Of a stretch of 64,000 nt of DNA, positions 46,978 to 57,634 are shown piece by piece (positions within the stretch are counted from its first letter, which is position 1; each line of letters opens with the position of its first letter). The stretch lies in the NCBI GenBank assembly GCA_015501595.1, contig JADNRX010000136.1:62001-126000 (forward strand), given 5' to 3'. The notes under the pieces were generated by a model. The model had not been told where the DNA came from. It did not search any database and worked only from the letters and a program-made list of their open reading frames with translations. The position numbers and the translations under genes are program-made. This stretch comes from Hymenopellis radicata. Its lineage: Eukaryota; Basidiomycota; Agaricomycetes; Agaricales; Physalacriaceae.

Positions 46978-47443
46978 AGGACCCCCGAAAATGCTACCAA
47001 ATGTCTGATCCCGACCCAAAATTCTTATCCGGATCCCAAAAAGGAAGGTGTATCCGCACCTCGCACCAGACTTCAAAAGATGGTCGATTTTTATCCGCAC
47101 TATGCCTCAGAGGTGCCGAAGCCGGGTACCAGGCGGCGGCGCGCTGCGCTAAGGCTGCCGAACGTCAAGGAGCGCTTGCCGTGAGGTTCGAACCACCGAA
47201 GCGACCAAAACAGCCGGACCTTAGGGTGCGCTCTGCCCACTGCGCTATGTGGTCTTAGGTGCTCAGATTTTATCCGCACCAGCATCAGACCCTCCTGGGG
47301 CCCCAAATCTTATCCGCACTGTGGCTCATACCTCCTGCCCAAAAAGTACGATTTTTATCCGGAAAAGTACCATACATATTTTCAAAAACCTCAAATTTTA
47401 TCCGCACAGGCATCACACATTTGGCACTATTTTCGGGGGTCCT
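46978..47443. mobile_element. hAT-like MITE, 466 bp, with subterminal repeats and an internal tRNA-like segment
   Basis: The termini AGGACCCCCGAAAAT and ATTTTCGGGGGTCCT are exact inverted repeats, with similarity extending inward (CCAAATGTxTGAT). The 8-bp host sequence CCTTTAAC lies on both sides (46970-46977 and 47444-47451). Inside, the phrase TTATCCGSAC (or a close variant) recurs about seven times, on the plus strand and on both sides of the centre. No transposase is present. Confidence 0.88.
47170..47255 (-). ncRNA. tRNA-derived (pseudo-tRNA) segment inside the MITE
   Basis: On the minus strand GACCACATAGCGCAGTGGGC looks like a tRNA acceptor strand plus D arm (A-box), and GTGGTTCGAACCTCAC looks like a T arm (B-box) that has lost two bases of one stem strand. 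The region between does not form a good anticodon arm and the acceptor 3' strand is not complementary. It resembles a decayed tRNA, Met-like by its ends, or the head of a SINE. Confidence 0.5.
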
Positions 47444-47922
47444 CCTTTAACTGTTCTGTCCGACTTGTCGCTAACGGAGTATTCAGATCTTGGCATCTTC
47501 TTCGCCGCTGCGGGTCTGTACCCCATCTCGCCCGCATGTGGCGTGGATGGCTGTGAACTCTGCTGATTGATCCATTGCTCAGCTGGGCGGCCTTGTTGGA
47601 TCGAACATTTACCTTGGCGGCGAGGCGCCCAGTACCCGACGGGATTCGGAGTATCGCTCGCGTTCCTGGGTGCAGGGAATATCCTGCTTCCAATTGTGTA
47701 TGCGGGATACGTTCGGTGGGTGAATAAGAAAAGAGACGCGATGTCTGAAGAGGAAATTCGTCAAAAGTGAGATGGGAGATGAGAGTCCGTTGTTCAGATA
47801 CCAGTATTAGCAGGTTGTTCAGCCGTTCGCGTCTGGTTCGCGTCAATGTCAAGTTATTTGACTGTGTTACTTTGCGATCAAAATAGACTTGATCATAACC
47901 ACCATCTGCACGGCCGTCTGCA

Positions 47923-49587
47923 ATGCGTTGGCTTGCTCCGCCAGACCGCCGAGAGTTGACGCTGCTCATATTCGCGTTGACGATATTCACGCTCGCTTAC
48001 AATTTCTCGACCTCGATAAGCTACGCGGCGACACCGAGCGTTCTGCTTACCCGCCTCGGCTTTGGAGGCTCAAAAATCATCACAGAGGACGGCAGGCGGC
48101 TTCCCAAATACCGTGATCCACTAGAAGACTTTATATACGGCGATTTTGAGTGGGAGAAGGACCATATCGCCGGCCACGGCTTTGAGCGGAGCCAAGAGCT
48201 TGGTGTTGGCGACCATAGTGCGACGTGGATATCCTCGGACGACCATGGTGAGCTTAACCGTACTGCCGACGGGGAGTCGGTGAGCAAGCAGGGATTTTGG
48301 GCGTGGGGCGACGAGGTGCCGATATCGACGTTGGTGAAACATACGCCAGGTGCGTCGGGCTCGTACTTTTTGAGGATTTTGATTGACTGGATTCGTAGGG
48401 TACTCTATTGTGGACAATGTTATCATATTTCAAGGAACGGTGTCCATTGTTACAGACACCCCGAAGACTACCCGTCCGTGCACTCTATCGTGTCTGCACG
48501 CGGTCCAGGTCGCAATAACTGGGAAATTATTTCCACTCTCGATGCTCGCGAGCGGTTTGGAACTTATGGCGGCATGTGGGTGACTCTTCGCTTTATACGT
48601 GGAAACAAATTCACAGATTCACAGACTAAAAGGTGTTACATGGCTCGTAGCAGACCCAGTCGCAGATAATGCGACATTGCCGGCATTATGGCGGACGTAC
48701 AGTTCGCTGGACTCTAGCATTGACGCGCAAGGGCGCACCAAGCTGCCGCCTCCGCAACGGCTGTTCTTCCCGCACATGAGTGTCTTTACCGACGAGCCCC
48801 GTCGATCAGACACAGGCTTTCATCCCTACGCCGCCAAGATTGCCTTGCCCCGCATGGACGTCATGTTCCGCGACGACTGGGAAGACTTCCACTACCTTGA
48901 ATTCCCTTTCGTTATTGAACGCGTCGTCGTAGCCGATCGGACCGCCGCGTCCCATTTGACGACCCATCCAGCTCCTCATGCGTCTGCGTTTGAACACACA
49001 GGCTCCCAGTACTGGTGGGAACCCATTCGGCAAAACGTCCACACCTACTTTGCGGATCTTGGGAATAGGAATAAGAAAGTGGTGACATATATCGAGAGGC
49101 AGGTGGCGAGAAACGGGCCTCGCCTTCGTAGCGAGGATCATACGGCGCTGATAAAAGGGCTGGCCAAGCTCGCATCGAGTTATGGCTGCGAGGTGCACGT
49201 TGTGTCCGCGTTTGACGAAGAGACGTCGTGGAATGACCGCTTAGCATCCGTTGTGCAGTCGACGGTGGTTCTGGGGGTGCACGGCGGGGATATGATGGAT
49301 GCGGTGTATATGAAGCCGACGCCGCAGACTACGCTAATAGAGATTTTCCCGCCAAAGACGTACGTACGAGACCGAGAGGTGGTTGTTCGCGGTCTTGGGA
49401 TGCGTTATGTGGGCTTGGATAACGAGCGGTGAGTTGTTTCTTCTTTGTGGGTTTTCTCTGTTTAACGGGTTTTTTTGGCAGGCAATATGATCAAGGACAA
49501 CCAATCGTGCCTCCCGGCGATGAAGACGTTCCTGTGAACGTTGACCTTGTCGTGAAAGCGATCCGGGACGCGCTCTCGTCAAGATGA
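47923..49587 (+). CDS. GT61-family glycosyltransferase (type II membrane protein)
   Basis: ATG 47923 gives MRWLAPPDRRELTLLIFALT, a short cytosolic tail plus signal anchor (LLIFALTIFTLAYNFSTSI). The luminal part contains SIVDNVIIFQGTVSIVTDTP, WLVADPVADNATLPALWRTY and RLFFPHMSVFTDEP, then RNKKVVTYIERQVARNGPRL. It continues with the GT61 C-terminal signature VVLGVHGGDMMDAVYMKPTP and TTLIEIFPPKTYVRDREVVV. After a last intron it ends AIRDALSSR, stop TGA at 49585-49587. GT61 enzymes transfer xylose, GlcNAc or related sugars in the Golgi. At a CCCC run (48459-48462) the frame jumps from TDTP to EDYPSVHSIVSARG, so one base seems lost there. Otherwise the exon joins are clean. Confidence 0.78.
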
Positions 49588-49813
49588 TGGTGGACGTCAT
49601 ACGGTAGATTCAGCATTGACTTATTATCATCTGTACAGTAATTACACCGCATTAATGGACTACGGCTGCTTTCTATCTACCTTTGACTATCTCTTTTCAT
49701 GGGATAGTCGCCGCGAACAGTCCTGTGGGTCAAGTTCCTGGACGAGAGACGTGTGGAGAGGGCTTGTTTGGTGTAGAGCCTGGGTGGGCGTGTAGTGCTT
49801 CCGTGTTTCCGAA

Positions 49814-51063
49814 TTACACTTCCACGACAACAACTGTGATATTGTCCTGGACATGGTTTCTCTCGGGTACTTCAAGTACCAACTCCTTCGCCGCTCTCAC
49901 TTGGTCTGTCCCAAACAGAACATTTCTAATGACTCGCTCTGCGTTGTTATCTCCAAAGAAGGGCTTGACAAACTTGTGTCCTACTCTGTTGTGTCATTCA
50001 TCCATATCGTCTCGACCGGCAGCCAACTCAACAAACACTGATACTTCTCGATTGCACTGAACGATGCCAGAAGCGGACTGTCACCGAGGCCATCTGAGGC
50101 GAAGACGATGATGTCGCCCTTCTGGAGGGAGAGATGAGTCACAGATGGCTTGGCGCTAAGATACGGGCCCGTATTATTATTTTCCGCCCATTCGGCAACA
50201 AAGGAAGGAGGAATTTGGGTAGGTAGGACAGCCGGTATCAAGATATTGGAGACATATTCGGGCGCAAGTTTGAGCTCAAAGTCCCCAAATGCTGAAGGGG
50301 CGGTTAGAAACGCGGCGGATAATCAATTTCGAGAAAATAGTGACCTCTAGTTGTCGTTAACATCCCCAGCAGTCGTCCATATTTTAAAACATTTTCGCCG
50401 GGATGCTCCGCTTGAATACGAGCAATCTCCTCAGGATTCTTGGTGTTGTGGTGTTCACTGAGTACATTCGCCGTCCATGATCCATCACAAAACCGCCCGG
50501 TTACTTGAAATGAGGTCTCAGTGTCAATCACCGTGTCAAGCGGTTATACGCACATGCTTCCGAGTCACCGAGGCAGGCAACCCAAAGATCCTTCTTGTCT
50601 TTGGTCAAGAAACCTACAATCGCAGTGGTTCCATATACAGCTCTCCTGGCCTTCTTATCGTTCTCGGGATCTTCCTCCATTACGTTGATGACCGCCCGCA
50701 TGGTCCAATCCGCAGACGGCTTCGCCGCGAACAAGGCCATGAAGGTCTCGCCTATTGAAGCATCAAATTCGAGAAAAGTTTTCTCAAAAGCGTGTTGGAG
50801 CGCGGCCTGAGAATGAGAGTTTTCATGACGAGAAGCCAATGCGGCAGTTATTGATGCTTCGAGGAGAAGAGGTAGCTGCTGAGCAGCATAATCGAGAGTT
50901 GATCTCCGCCGTGTCCTGTGGTGAGAAGACATCAGGATGTTGTATCGTGACCTCACAGCAGTTGGAAATCTCACCATCAAGAATTCCGAACAAGGTACCT
51001 TGTTCAAAAGAATGCACAAAACTGCGATCCTCGTTCTTGAGCTTGAATGCTTGGAAAGTAGCC
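49814..51063 (-). pseudogene. PP2C-type protein phosphatase, left copy (5'-truncated, disabled)
   Basis: The exon from 51063 gives ATFQAFKLKNEDRSFVHSF and GTLFGILDG. The intron then joins to HGGDQL, forming the PP2C motif DGHGG. In this arm one C is missing (CTCTCGATT against CTCTCCGATT in the right arm), shifting the frame before DYAAQQLPLLLEA. Further on are VYGTTAIVGFLTKDKKDLWV, CLGDSEAC, RLLGMLTTTRAFGDFELKL and PSVTHLSLQKGDIIVFASDG. Last come VGHKFVKPFFGDNNAERVIR and VQDNITVVVVEV with TAA at 49816-49814. An in-frame TGA at 49996-49994 stands where the family usually has Trp. The first exon(s) are missing; a minisatellite lies upstream instead. It is probably related to mitochondrial-type PP2C (pyruvate dehydrogenase phosphatase-like). 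Confidence 0.75.
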
Positions 51064-51164
51064 TATGTTGGTCAAAATGGCAAAATATTAGGACCCCGCT
51101 ACACATGAGCATTTAGCCGCGCGTCAGAGCTTTTTTGGGCAAGTCGTCGCCCCCCACAGTCAAT

Positions 51165-51385
51165 CGCGCCGCGTGTCTGAGTCGCCACCGCGTGTGTGAG
51201 AGATGTCACCGGGTGTGTGTGAGAGGTGTCACCGCGCGTGTGAGAGTCGCCGCCGCGGGTGAGAGGGTCGTCACCGTGTGTGTGTGTGAGTCAGAGTCGC
51301 TGATGCGTTTGTTAGAGTTTCCGCTGCATGTGTGAGAGTCGTGAACCACCGCCGCGTGTGTGAGAGAGTCGTGAACCGCCGCGTT
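51165..51385. repeat. Degenerate minisatellite, left arm
   Basis: About ten imperfect units resembling CGCGTGTGTGAGAGTCGTCAC. The inverted copy lies at about 61468-61690. It separates the PP2C fragment from the 3' end of the large gene. Confidence 0.75.
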
Positions 51386-51554
51386 TCACAGTCATCGTCG
51401 CTCTTGATTATAGTTGCTCCTCGGGCCACGATCAGAGTCGTTGACCACTGCTTTTCAGAGTTGTTGAGTGCCGTGTGTCAGATCGTCGTCAAATTTGTCA
51501 GTGTTGTCCGCCACGTAGTAGTCACATTAATGTAAGGTTGAATATAATCTACTA

Positions 51555-54500
51555 TCAATGTCCAGCACCTCGGTTATCCCAGTGCGCAAAATTCGCATCC
51601 CGAGTACGAATGGCTCTCTCGGCCCGGCGCGCTGCCAACGCATTTCGTCTGGGAACACATACATGGTTCCCAGTACTGACCCGACCTGGTACCTGTACTC
51701 TGGGCCCAACACGTCCTGCCGGTGGTATTTGCCCAGCAGCGGGGCCACCTCCCGCCTGGTTTGGGGCCTGCTGCTGCTGTCTATTCTGGCGTTGCTGATT
51801 GAGATATCGTTGCATGGGCCATCCTGGGCGATTGTCGCGATCGCGAGCTAGTGCTGCGTTTTCAGGCTGAGAGCGTGCCAAGATGTGTGGCGCAGGAGTT
51901 CCCATAGAGTCAATAAATTCCTGAGGTGGCGGAAATTCTGCATTTACGCCAGGAAGCATCGTACCGTGCATGTCGTCAGAGTTGAAAGACCTGAAAACAG
52001 TTAGCTCAATCTACCATTATTCCTGTAGAACACTGACCATGCTACATTGGGGCGAGTTCGCCAGAAGTAGCCTAGCTGAGGCTCACAGAAGGAATACTCC
52101 CGCAATTCCCGATTCGCCCACCACCGAATCTGACAGCACAGAGACCAGCCTTCATCCACATCATGATGCTGTCCCGCTAGATATCCATTACACCGAAAGA
52201 GGTTATGGCCAGTGAGTCCAAGTCGATTGGTGTCCTTTGCAGCTTCGCGCATGCTTGTTGCCATTGAAGAACAGATGAATTCAGCGACTCGTAGGAGAAA
52301 TAGACCATCCTAGAAAATGTAAGCAAGATTTTGAGAGAAGAGAATATTCAGACCTCTGCATAGTCGAATGCTCGATGAATGCCTGCCAACGACTCCACCT
52401 CGAAACCCGCATAATAGTCGTACGCGTCGCCGGGAGCTCCGCCTTTGGGTAGCCGCGCCCCAGTGGCAGCCATTCCGGAATGCTTTGCAGTGAAGTATTT
52501 GAACTGTTCTCCGCGTTTAAGCTCACACATAACTAAAATTGGTTAAAAAGTGATGAAACGGAAATTATGCCAACATACATGAGCTTAGCTCTTCATGATC
52601 TGCTAGACGTTGATGAACCGAAGGATGAAAGGCGTTAAACATGCCCCAATTAAGCTAGGTATGAGTGTAAGTATTATACAAAATTAAGTAGCGCCACACT
52701 TACAATATGTCGCTGACCGACTTTTTTCGCCACAAGACTGAAGTCTGGTGTTTCTTCATAGTCATAAACATCCATCCAAAAGCCATTTTCGTCGTTCTGC
52801 ATATGAGAGTCGGGATCAGAATCGGGAGCAGAGGTTAGACGAATGTCCTCCATATCGGAATTGGAGCCGGAGGCGGGAGCAGGGCGAATGTCGTCCATAC
52901 CATCAGCATCAGAGATGATCCAAATCATTCTTCCACATCTCTGGAGAACGTCTTCTGACGCATCGAGTTCCTGTAACCCAAGAGCATCAGGATGATAGAT
53001 TTGAGCACCATCAGGAGGATGAGCGATACGCTCCTTGTCGAAGCTAATTCCATGGGTCTGTAGATACTGAACCTTGGATTTGTCTTTTCTGGAGGTAAAG
53101 AAGACCCGAGAGCACTGCTCCTCCGGTGGAAGAAACAAGCAATGCCTGCACGCCAGGGCTAGGAAATATTGAGTGTTGCAATTAAACACGCGATGAAATA
53201 CTTACTTGAGGAAATGGTCGAATTTGTCGTTCTTGAGCCTCTTTCTGGAGCTTTTCCATGTGCGTCTACAACTGATGAGTTCGGAATGTGGGAGAAGAAA
53301 TATCTGACCTTGTTGGGTCGATTAGCCTGAAGATACCGTGTCTGTTCTAAGTCCCAAATGTGCAGTTCTGCAGTTCGCGCAAATACAGCCGCTACCGGAT
53401 TACCCTCATCTGCCTGACACTTCCAATGTTTCAAGCCACCACGATCAGTCTTCTCTGAGAACACACTTTTGAGAATAGTGAAAAACTGCTTAATGATGTT
53501 CACCGAAGATCCAATTTCGTGGACACCCCAGCCAGTTTCCTCCAGAGCGGGGCCAAGCCATCGCCATGCCAAAGTATAGTTTTCCTGTGAGAGAAGAAAA
53601 TATACGACTCCAGGAAGTGCCAAGCGCGGCATGAGATTCGGCTGTTGTAGCAATATGTTGAGAAGCAAGCCTGCGCCTTTTTCGTACACAGCAAATATCC
53701 TGCTGGGCCCTATGAACCTTAGAAAATAGATTTACCAGTAAAAAAGAGAATGACATACTGGCTCTACCTTAGGCGTAAAGAGTAGATCTTGCTCAAGCCA
53801 ACTCTCACATTCAGTTGGCGCCCAGTTGTACAGGAGTTGTAGAAATGTGGTCTGAGTGGCCCCAAATCGTACAAGAGCTTGACTGTGATCTCCGTTCAAT
53901 TTCGTCAAGTATGCGGATGATGCTACCTGTCCGCCCAGAATACCTCGTTCGGTAGCCCGATATGATGATTCCTCAGGAACAAGAAAGGATTCCCTGCCTT
54001 TGGATACCACTCCTAGAGAGCGTTCCAAATCATCTAGTGTAAATGCCTGACTCTATAAAACATCAGATTAATAACCACTTCGTTCTATCAAGTACGTACC
54101 CTGGATTGCCAACGGGCCGTAGAAATCCCTTGAAGAACTGAGGTGATGACACGCGCAAACTCCTCAAATTGGACAACAAGCGGTGCTTCACTATTAGATA
54201 GAAACGGGATGAAAGCATCAGAGGAGGGTGGTACGGGAGCTGACGTCCGAGGAAGCCGATCCGGAATCAACGGCATCTCCTTATAACCTGGAAGATCAAC
54301 CATTGCCACCCCATCGTTATTGCTACGATCAATGAGTTCATGACGGTACACCGTATATCGCTAAGTTGGAGGGCAACATAAGAGAATAAAAACAATTTGT
54401 GCACTGTGACTCACACAATAATACAAACTGGGCCCTCCATAATCGATATCGTCCGGACTTGGGAATCCGTTTAACTGCGTATGGACATGAGCCTTTACAG

Positions 54501-55080
54501 CGTCATCATGCTAAAACAACACATAAACCTCTAATTGTTGACAAATCATGAAACATACAGCTAGAATGGCGCGAGTAACGTAGATCTCTAAGGCATGGTA
54601 GACATCCATGGGCGCGCCTCCGCGTCAAGGAGGCGAAGGACGTAGACAGTGGTAAAGAGACCTAAGCAGAAGTCTACGTCCACCCCACGAAGTCCCTCAG
54701 GCAAACCAAGAATCAGAAAAACCCAATCCTTCAAGCGGCGTAACTGTCATTCATTAAGGTTAAGCATACTCAGACTGCAAAGCAAATTTCACGTACATGA
54801 CTCAAGTTTGAGTAAAAAGTTTTAAGCCGCAGTTGAACAGAGCGGAATTCACTCAGTCGATAGCCCCGACGAGAAGCAATCTCTTTTCGGAATCCCTTGG
54901 GAAGAGGCAGCGATCGCGGCGGTTCGGGGTTGGAAGTGTAATGGCACGACAAGGCAACGACCGATCTAGAACAAAGTCCAGGGGCTCAATGCCAGACATC
55001 TTGTAGAGCAGCAAAGTGCAGAGCCAGATCTCAACTCGTCGTGATGGTAGAAAGACAACCTGCGATAAGCCAGTTGCCAT
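51555..55080 (-). CDS. Large protein with TET/JBP-like 2OG-Fe(II) oxygenase signature, left copy
   Basis: The longest supportable model runs from ATG 55080 (MATGLSQVVFLPSRRVEIWL) to the stop at 51557-51555 (WDNRGAGH). Mirror-image copy of 57635-61299. Successive exons give SEFRSVQLRLKTFYSNLS, RLKDWVFLILGLPEGLRGVD, TVYRHELIDRSNNDGVAMVD, ALVRFGATQTTFLQLLYNWA, an acidic stretch (SNSDMEDIRL, DSDPDSHMQNDENG) and MCELKRGEQFKYFTAKHSG. The C-terminal part has GYLAGQHHDVDEGWS (HxD) and FCEPQLGYF...RPNVAWSFNSDDMHGTM. This matches the FxxPxLG...P..V..F....HG end of TET/JBP-type dioxygenases. A Gln-rich tail follows. This copy lacks 135 bp yet reads ILGGQVASS in frame across the join. The early exon structure is uncertain, since one frame change near 54930-54990 is unexplained in both copies. 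Confidence 0.5.
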
Positions 55081-55252
55081 TTTAGGGGAACAAGGGTAAC
55101 CGTGAGAACTCGTGAGAACACGCCGAGGTAAGGTCGAAACCTGCTGTATACTAAATACACTTGTCAGTACAATGAAGGGCGAGAAAATATAGACCACTTA
55201 CTGTGAATGGTGTGAACAGAATGTTAGAGATACATACATGGTAAACTATGTA

Positions 55253-56044
55253 TACTACTGAACGGAATCGGTGAATTTTTCCCCCAAGTCTACTCTACAT
55301 GACGGGCGGGGCATACTACAAACACAGTGTAGGAACTGTGTCCCACCTAACATCGGTCCAAGGTCTAGCCGCATCAAGCCCGCCGCCCCAACGAAGAAAT
55401 CCACCAGAGCGCAATAATGAATTAGCTGGCGGGTCATCGTTGCCGCCAAGAGAAGCTCCACAACAGTAGGTGTGAAGACAACCGCGCACAGAACAATCCT
55501 CTAACAAAAAAATTCAGTCAACAGCAAAATTTCAGTCGGTCAATAGCGCACACACCTCTTCCAAACGCCGAGCTCGAGACATTTCAGCCTCCATGTGGGG
55601 CCCGTAGAGTTGACACTTCACATCGTTCAGAAGGTGCCGTCCCGACGCCGCGCCCCTCGTCCCCAAAGCCGACATGAAAGTGGTGAGAGAATAACAAGTG
55701 CCAGCTTCTTGTTCCCACCGACGTGAAGTCAAATGGGAAAAGGACGCGTCACGAAGACAACGCCCACGCTGCGTCGGCCAACTCCATCAACACCACGGAT
55801 AAAGATGTCTTACTCAAACACGGGGCTACATGGAATAGCTCCCATCGCGAGCGTAGCATAGCGTCTCTGTCTACCGTCTCCGTATACCGTCTGCGAGTAA
55901 CCAAGATCAAGATCTACGACGTGACAATACAAACATTAGCCTCAAGTCGAAAAACAGTACGACAAGACTGACCAAGGAGCGGATGGCCTCGAGGAAGGAG
56001 TCATACTGGCCACGGACACGCCGCAGCGGTCTGTTGATGTCCAT
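55253..56044 (-). CDS. Upstream exons or separate small gene, left copy (unresolved)
   Basis: ATG 56044 opens MDINRPLRRVRGQYDSFLEA and meets a GTCAGT...GTAG intron. Later pieces, ILILVTRRRYTETVDRDAML, RDASFSHLTSRRWEQEAG and SGRHLLNDVKCQLYGPHMEA then EMSRARRLEE, are joined by plausible introns. In this copy the GGGG run at about 55660 keeps the frame open. Whether this belongs to the large gene downstream or is a separate gene is unclear. No family was recognised. Confidence 0.4.
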
Positions 56045-56100
56045 AGTTTCAACCTACGCAAGTTCGGAGCGCGGAGACAAGAGGTCGGCGCGTATACTGT

Positions 56101-56611
56101 GCGCGGACAATCCAATACGTCTATTTAACCAACTCTGAAGTACCCTAACGCCATGGTAAGTCGTCCTTGTTGCGTCGCTTGGCTGTTCTTTACTAAGAAC
56201 TTGTCAGTTAGTGCGTGTGGATGGTACGCGACGGCTGTCTGGGGCCGTTTCCAAAGCCTCGAGAGCTCCTCACGTTTAGCACCATTCGCTTTGACATGCG
56301 GAGAAGAATGACCTAACTCGTTGGTAAGTTTGCTCAATTTTTTCTACTTCACTTCTGAAACAAATTTACAGTCGACTGCTCGCGCGGCCGTTCAGGCTAC
56401 ACGCCGGTGCAAACAACTGTTTGGTATGTCGCTTTGCCTTGTCTTCGCGGATTTGACATTTACCTCCGGTTTCGTCCTAGTGTCACCCAAATAGTGCGTC
56501 CCGTAAGTCGTTCTGCTTTGACTTTGAGGACTGTTTCCCGACTGACTGATTATAGACCTCAGTTCTCGTAAGTCTTACTGTACCACCTGGGTTATACCGT
56601 GTTGACTTGAT
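56101..56611. other. Central spacer of the palindrome (511 bp)
   Basis: Single-copy sequence between the arms. On the plus strand it contains a series of donor/acceptor-like pairs (ATG|GTAAGTCG at 56152, GTTG|GTAAGTTT, TTTACAG|TCGACTGC, GTCCC|GTAAGTCG, TATAG|ACCTCAG, CTC|GTAAGTC, ATACAG|TATACG) bounding very short exon-like pieces that lead into the right arm. On the minus strand MALGYFRVG with a possible donor leads into the left arm. It therefore may hold 5' exons and promoters for both divergent copies. Confidence 0.45.
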
Positions 56612-56667
56612 ACAGTATACGCGCCGACCTCTTGTCTCCGCGCTCCGAACTTGCGTAGGTTGAAACT

Positions 56668-57460
56668 ATGGACATCAACAGACCGCTGCGGCGTGTCCGT
56701 GGCCAGTATGACTCCTTCCTCGAGGCCATCCGCTCCTTGGTCAGTCTTGTCGTACTGTTTTTCGACTTGAGGCTAATGTTTGTATTGTCACGTCGTAGAT
56801 CTTGATCTTGGTTACTCGCAGACGGTATACGGAGACGGTAGACAGAGACGCTATGCTACGCTCGCGATGGGAGCTATTCCATGTAGCCCCCGTGTTTGAG
56901 TAAGACATCTTTATCCGTGGTGTTGATGGAGTTGGCCGACGCAGCGTGGGGCGTTGTCTTCGTGACGCGTCCTTTTCCCATTTGACTTCACGTCGGTGGG
57001 AACAAGAAGCTGGCACTTGTTATTCTCTCACCACTTTCATGTCGGCTTTGGGGGACGAGGGGCGCGGCGTCGGGACGGCACCTTCTGAACGATGTGAAGT
57101 GTCAACTCTACGGGCCCCACATGGAGGCTGAAATGTCTCGAGCTCGGCGTTTGGAAGAGGTGTGTGCGCTATTGACCGACTGAAATTTTGCTGTTGACTG
57201 AATTTTTTTGTTAGAGGATTGTTCTGTGCGCGGTTGTCTTCACACCTACTGTTGTGGAGCTTCTCTTGGCGGCAACGATGACCCGCCAGCTAATTCATTA
57301 TTGCGCTCTGGTGGATTTCTTCGTTGGGGCGGCGGGCTTGATGCGGCTAGACCTTGGACCGATGTTAGGTGGGACACAGTTCCTACACTGTGTTTGTAGT
57401 ATGCCCCGCCCGTCATGTAGAGTAGACTTGGGGGAAAAATTCACCGATTCCGTTCAGTAG
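56668..57460 (+). CDS. Upstream exons or separate small gene, right copy (unresolved, frameshifted)
   Basis: Mirror copy of 55253-56044. A run of five G here (about 57050-57054), against four in the left arm, breaks the frame after FMSALG, so the HLLNDVKCQLYG segment is out of phase. The exon after the intron reads either RIVLCAVVFTPTVVELLLAA or EDCSVRGCLHTYCCGASLGG, and I cannot decide which is used. Confidence 0.35.
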
Positions 57461-57634
57461 TATACATAGTTTACCATGTATGTATCTCTAACATTCTGTT
57501 CACACCATTCACAGTAAGTGGTCTATATTTTCTCGCCCTTCATTGTACTGACAAGTGTATTTAGTATACAGCAGGTTTCGACCTTACCTCGGCGTGTTCT
57601 CACGAGTTCTCACGGTTACCCTTGTTCCCCTAAA

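Larger units (their letters stand above)
45424..47770 (+). pseudogene. MFS anion/allantoate permease-like (Dal5 family), interrupted by a MITE
   Basis: The start ATG 45424 gives MSDAKLPADVSVKDSSVSSV. Exons then give PMLIFIYLLSYIDRTNVGNA, GALDDLGMSSQDWNTGLCVF, PANLALSRFGPKIWIPFILA, WFEAGIYPGCSYVLTTWYN and YFIGATQFSVAVAVYGLSFT. Next is SAPPYVFACFVTFASGWFAD. This is the Dal5-type anion:cation symporter family, which imports small organic anions such as allantoate or nicotinate. A 466-bp MITE sits inside it at 46978. Downstream, LGIFFAAAGLYPISPAC, WMAVNS, IAQLGGLVGSNIYLGGEAP and YPTGFGVSLAFLGAGNILLP lie in different frames, with stops and missing residues. There is also a one-base shift at a GGCGGCGG run near 46515. 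The last exon ends at 47770. Confidence 0.75.
50432..56100. repeat. Left arm of a giant inverted duplication (5,669 bp)
   Basis: Read in reverse complement, 50432-56100 matches 56612-62419 almost base for base. The outer limit is the word CCTG after ACCAAGAAT, beyond which the left side continues as PP2C coding sequence and the right side becomes unrelated. The inner limit is GTATACTGT. Differences seen are one 135-bp deletion in this arm, a handful of single-base indels in short runs and rare substitutions (for example APVPPS against APVLPS). Confidence 0.95.

Noticed and set aside
47170..47255. Functional tRNA-Met gene
   Set aside because: The T stem lacks two bases, the anticodon arm does not fold and the acceptor strands do not pair.
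51165..51385. CRISPR-like array
   Set aside because: Units are degenerate, contiguous and without unique spacers, and the genome is eukaryotic. It is a minisatellite.
56350..56420. Resemblance of STARAAVQATRRCKQL to the histone H3 tail
   Set aside because: Only a few residues match and the exons that follow have no H3 fold.
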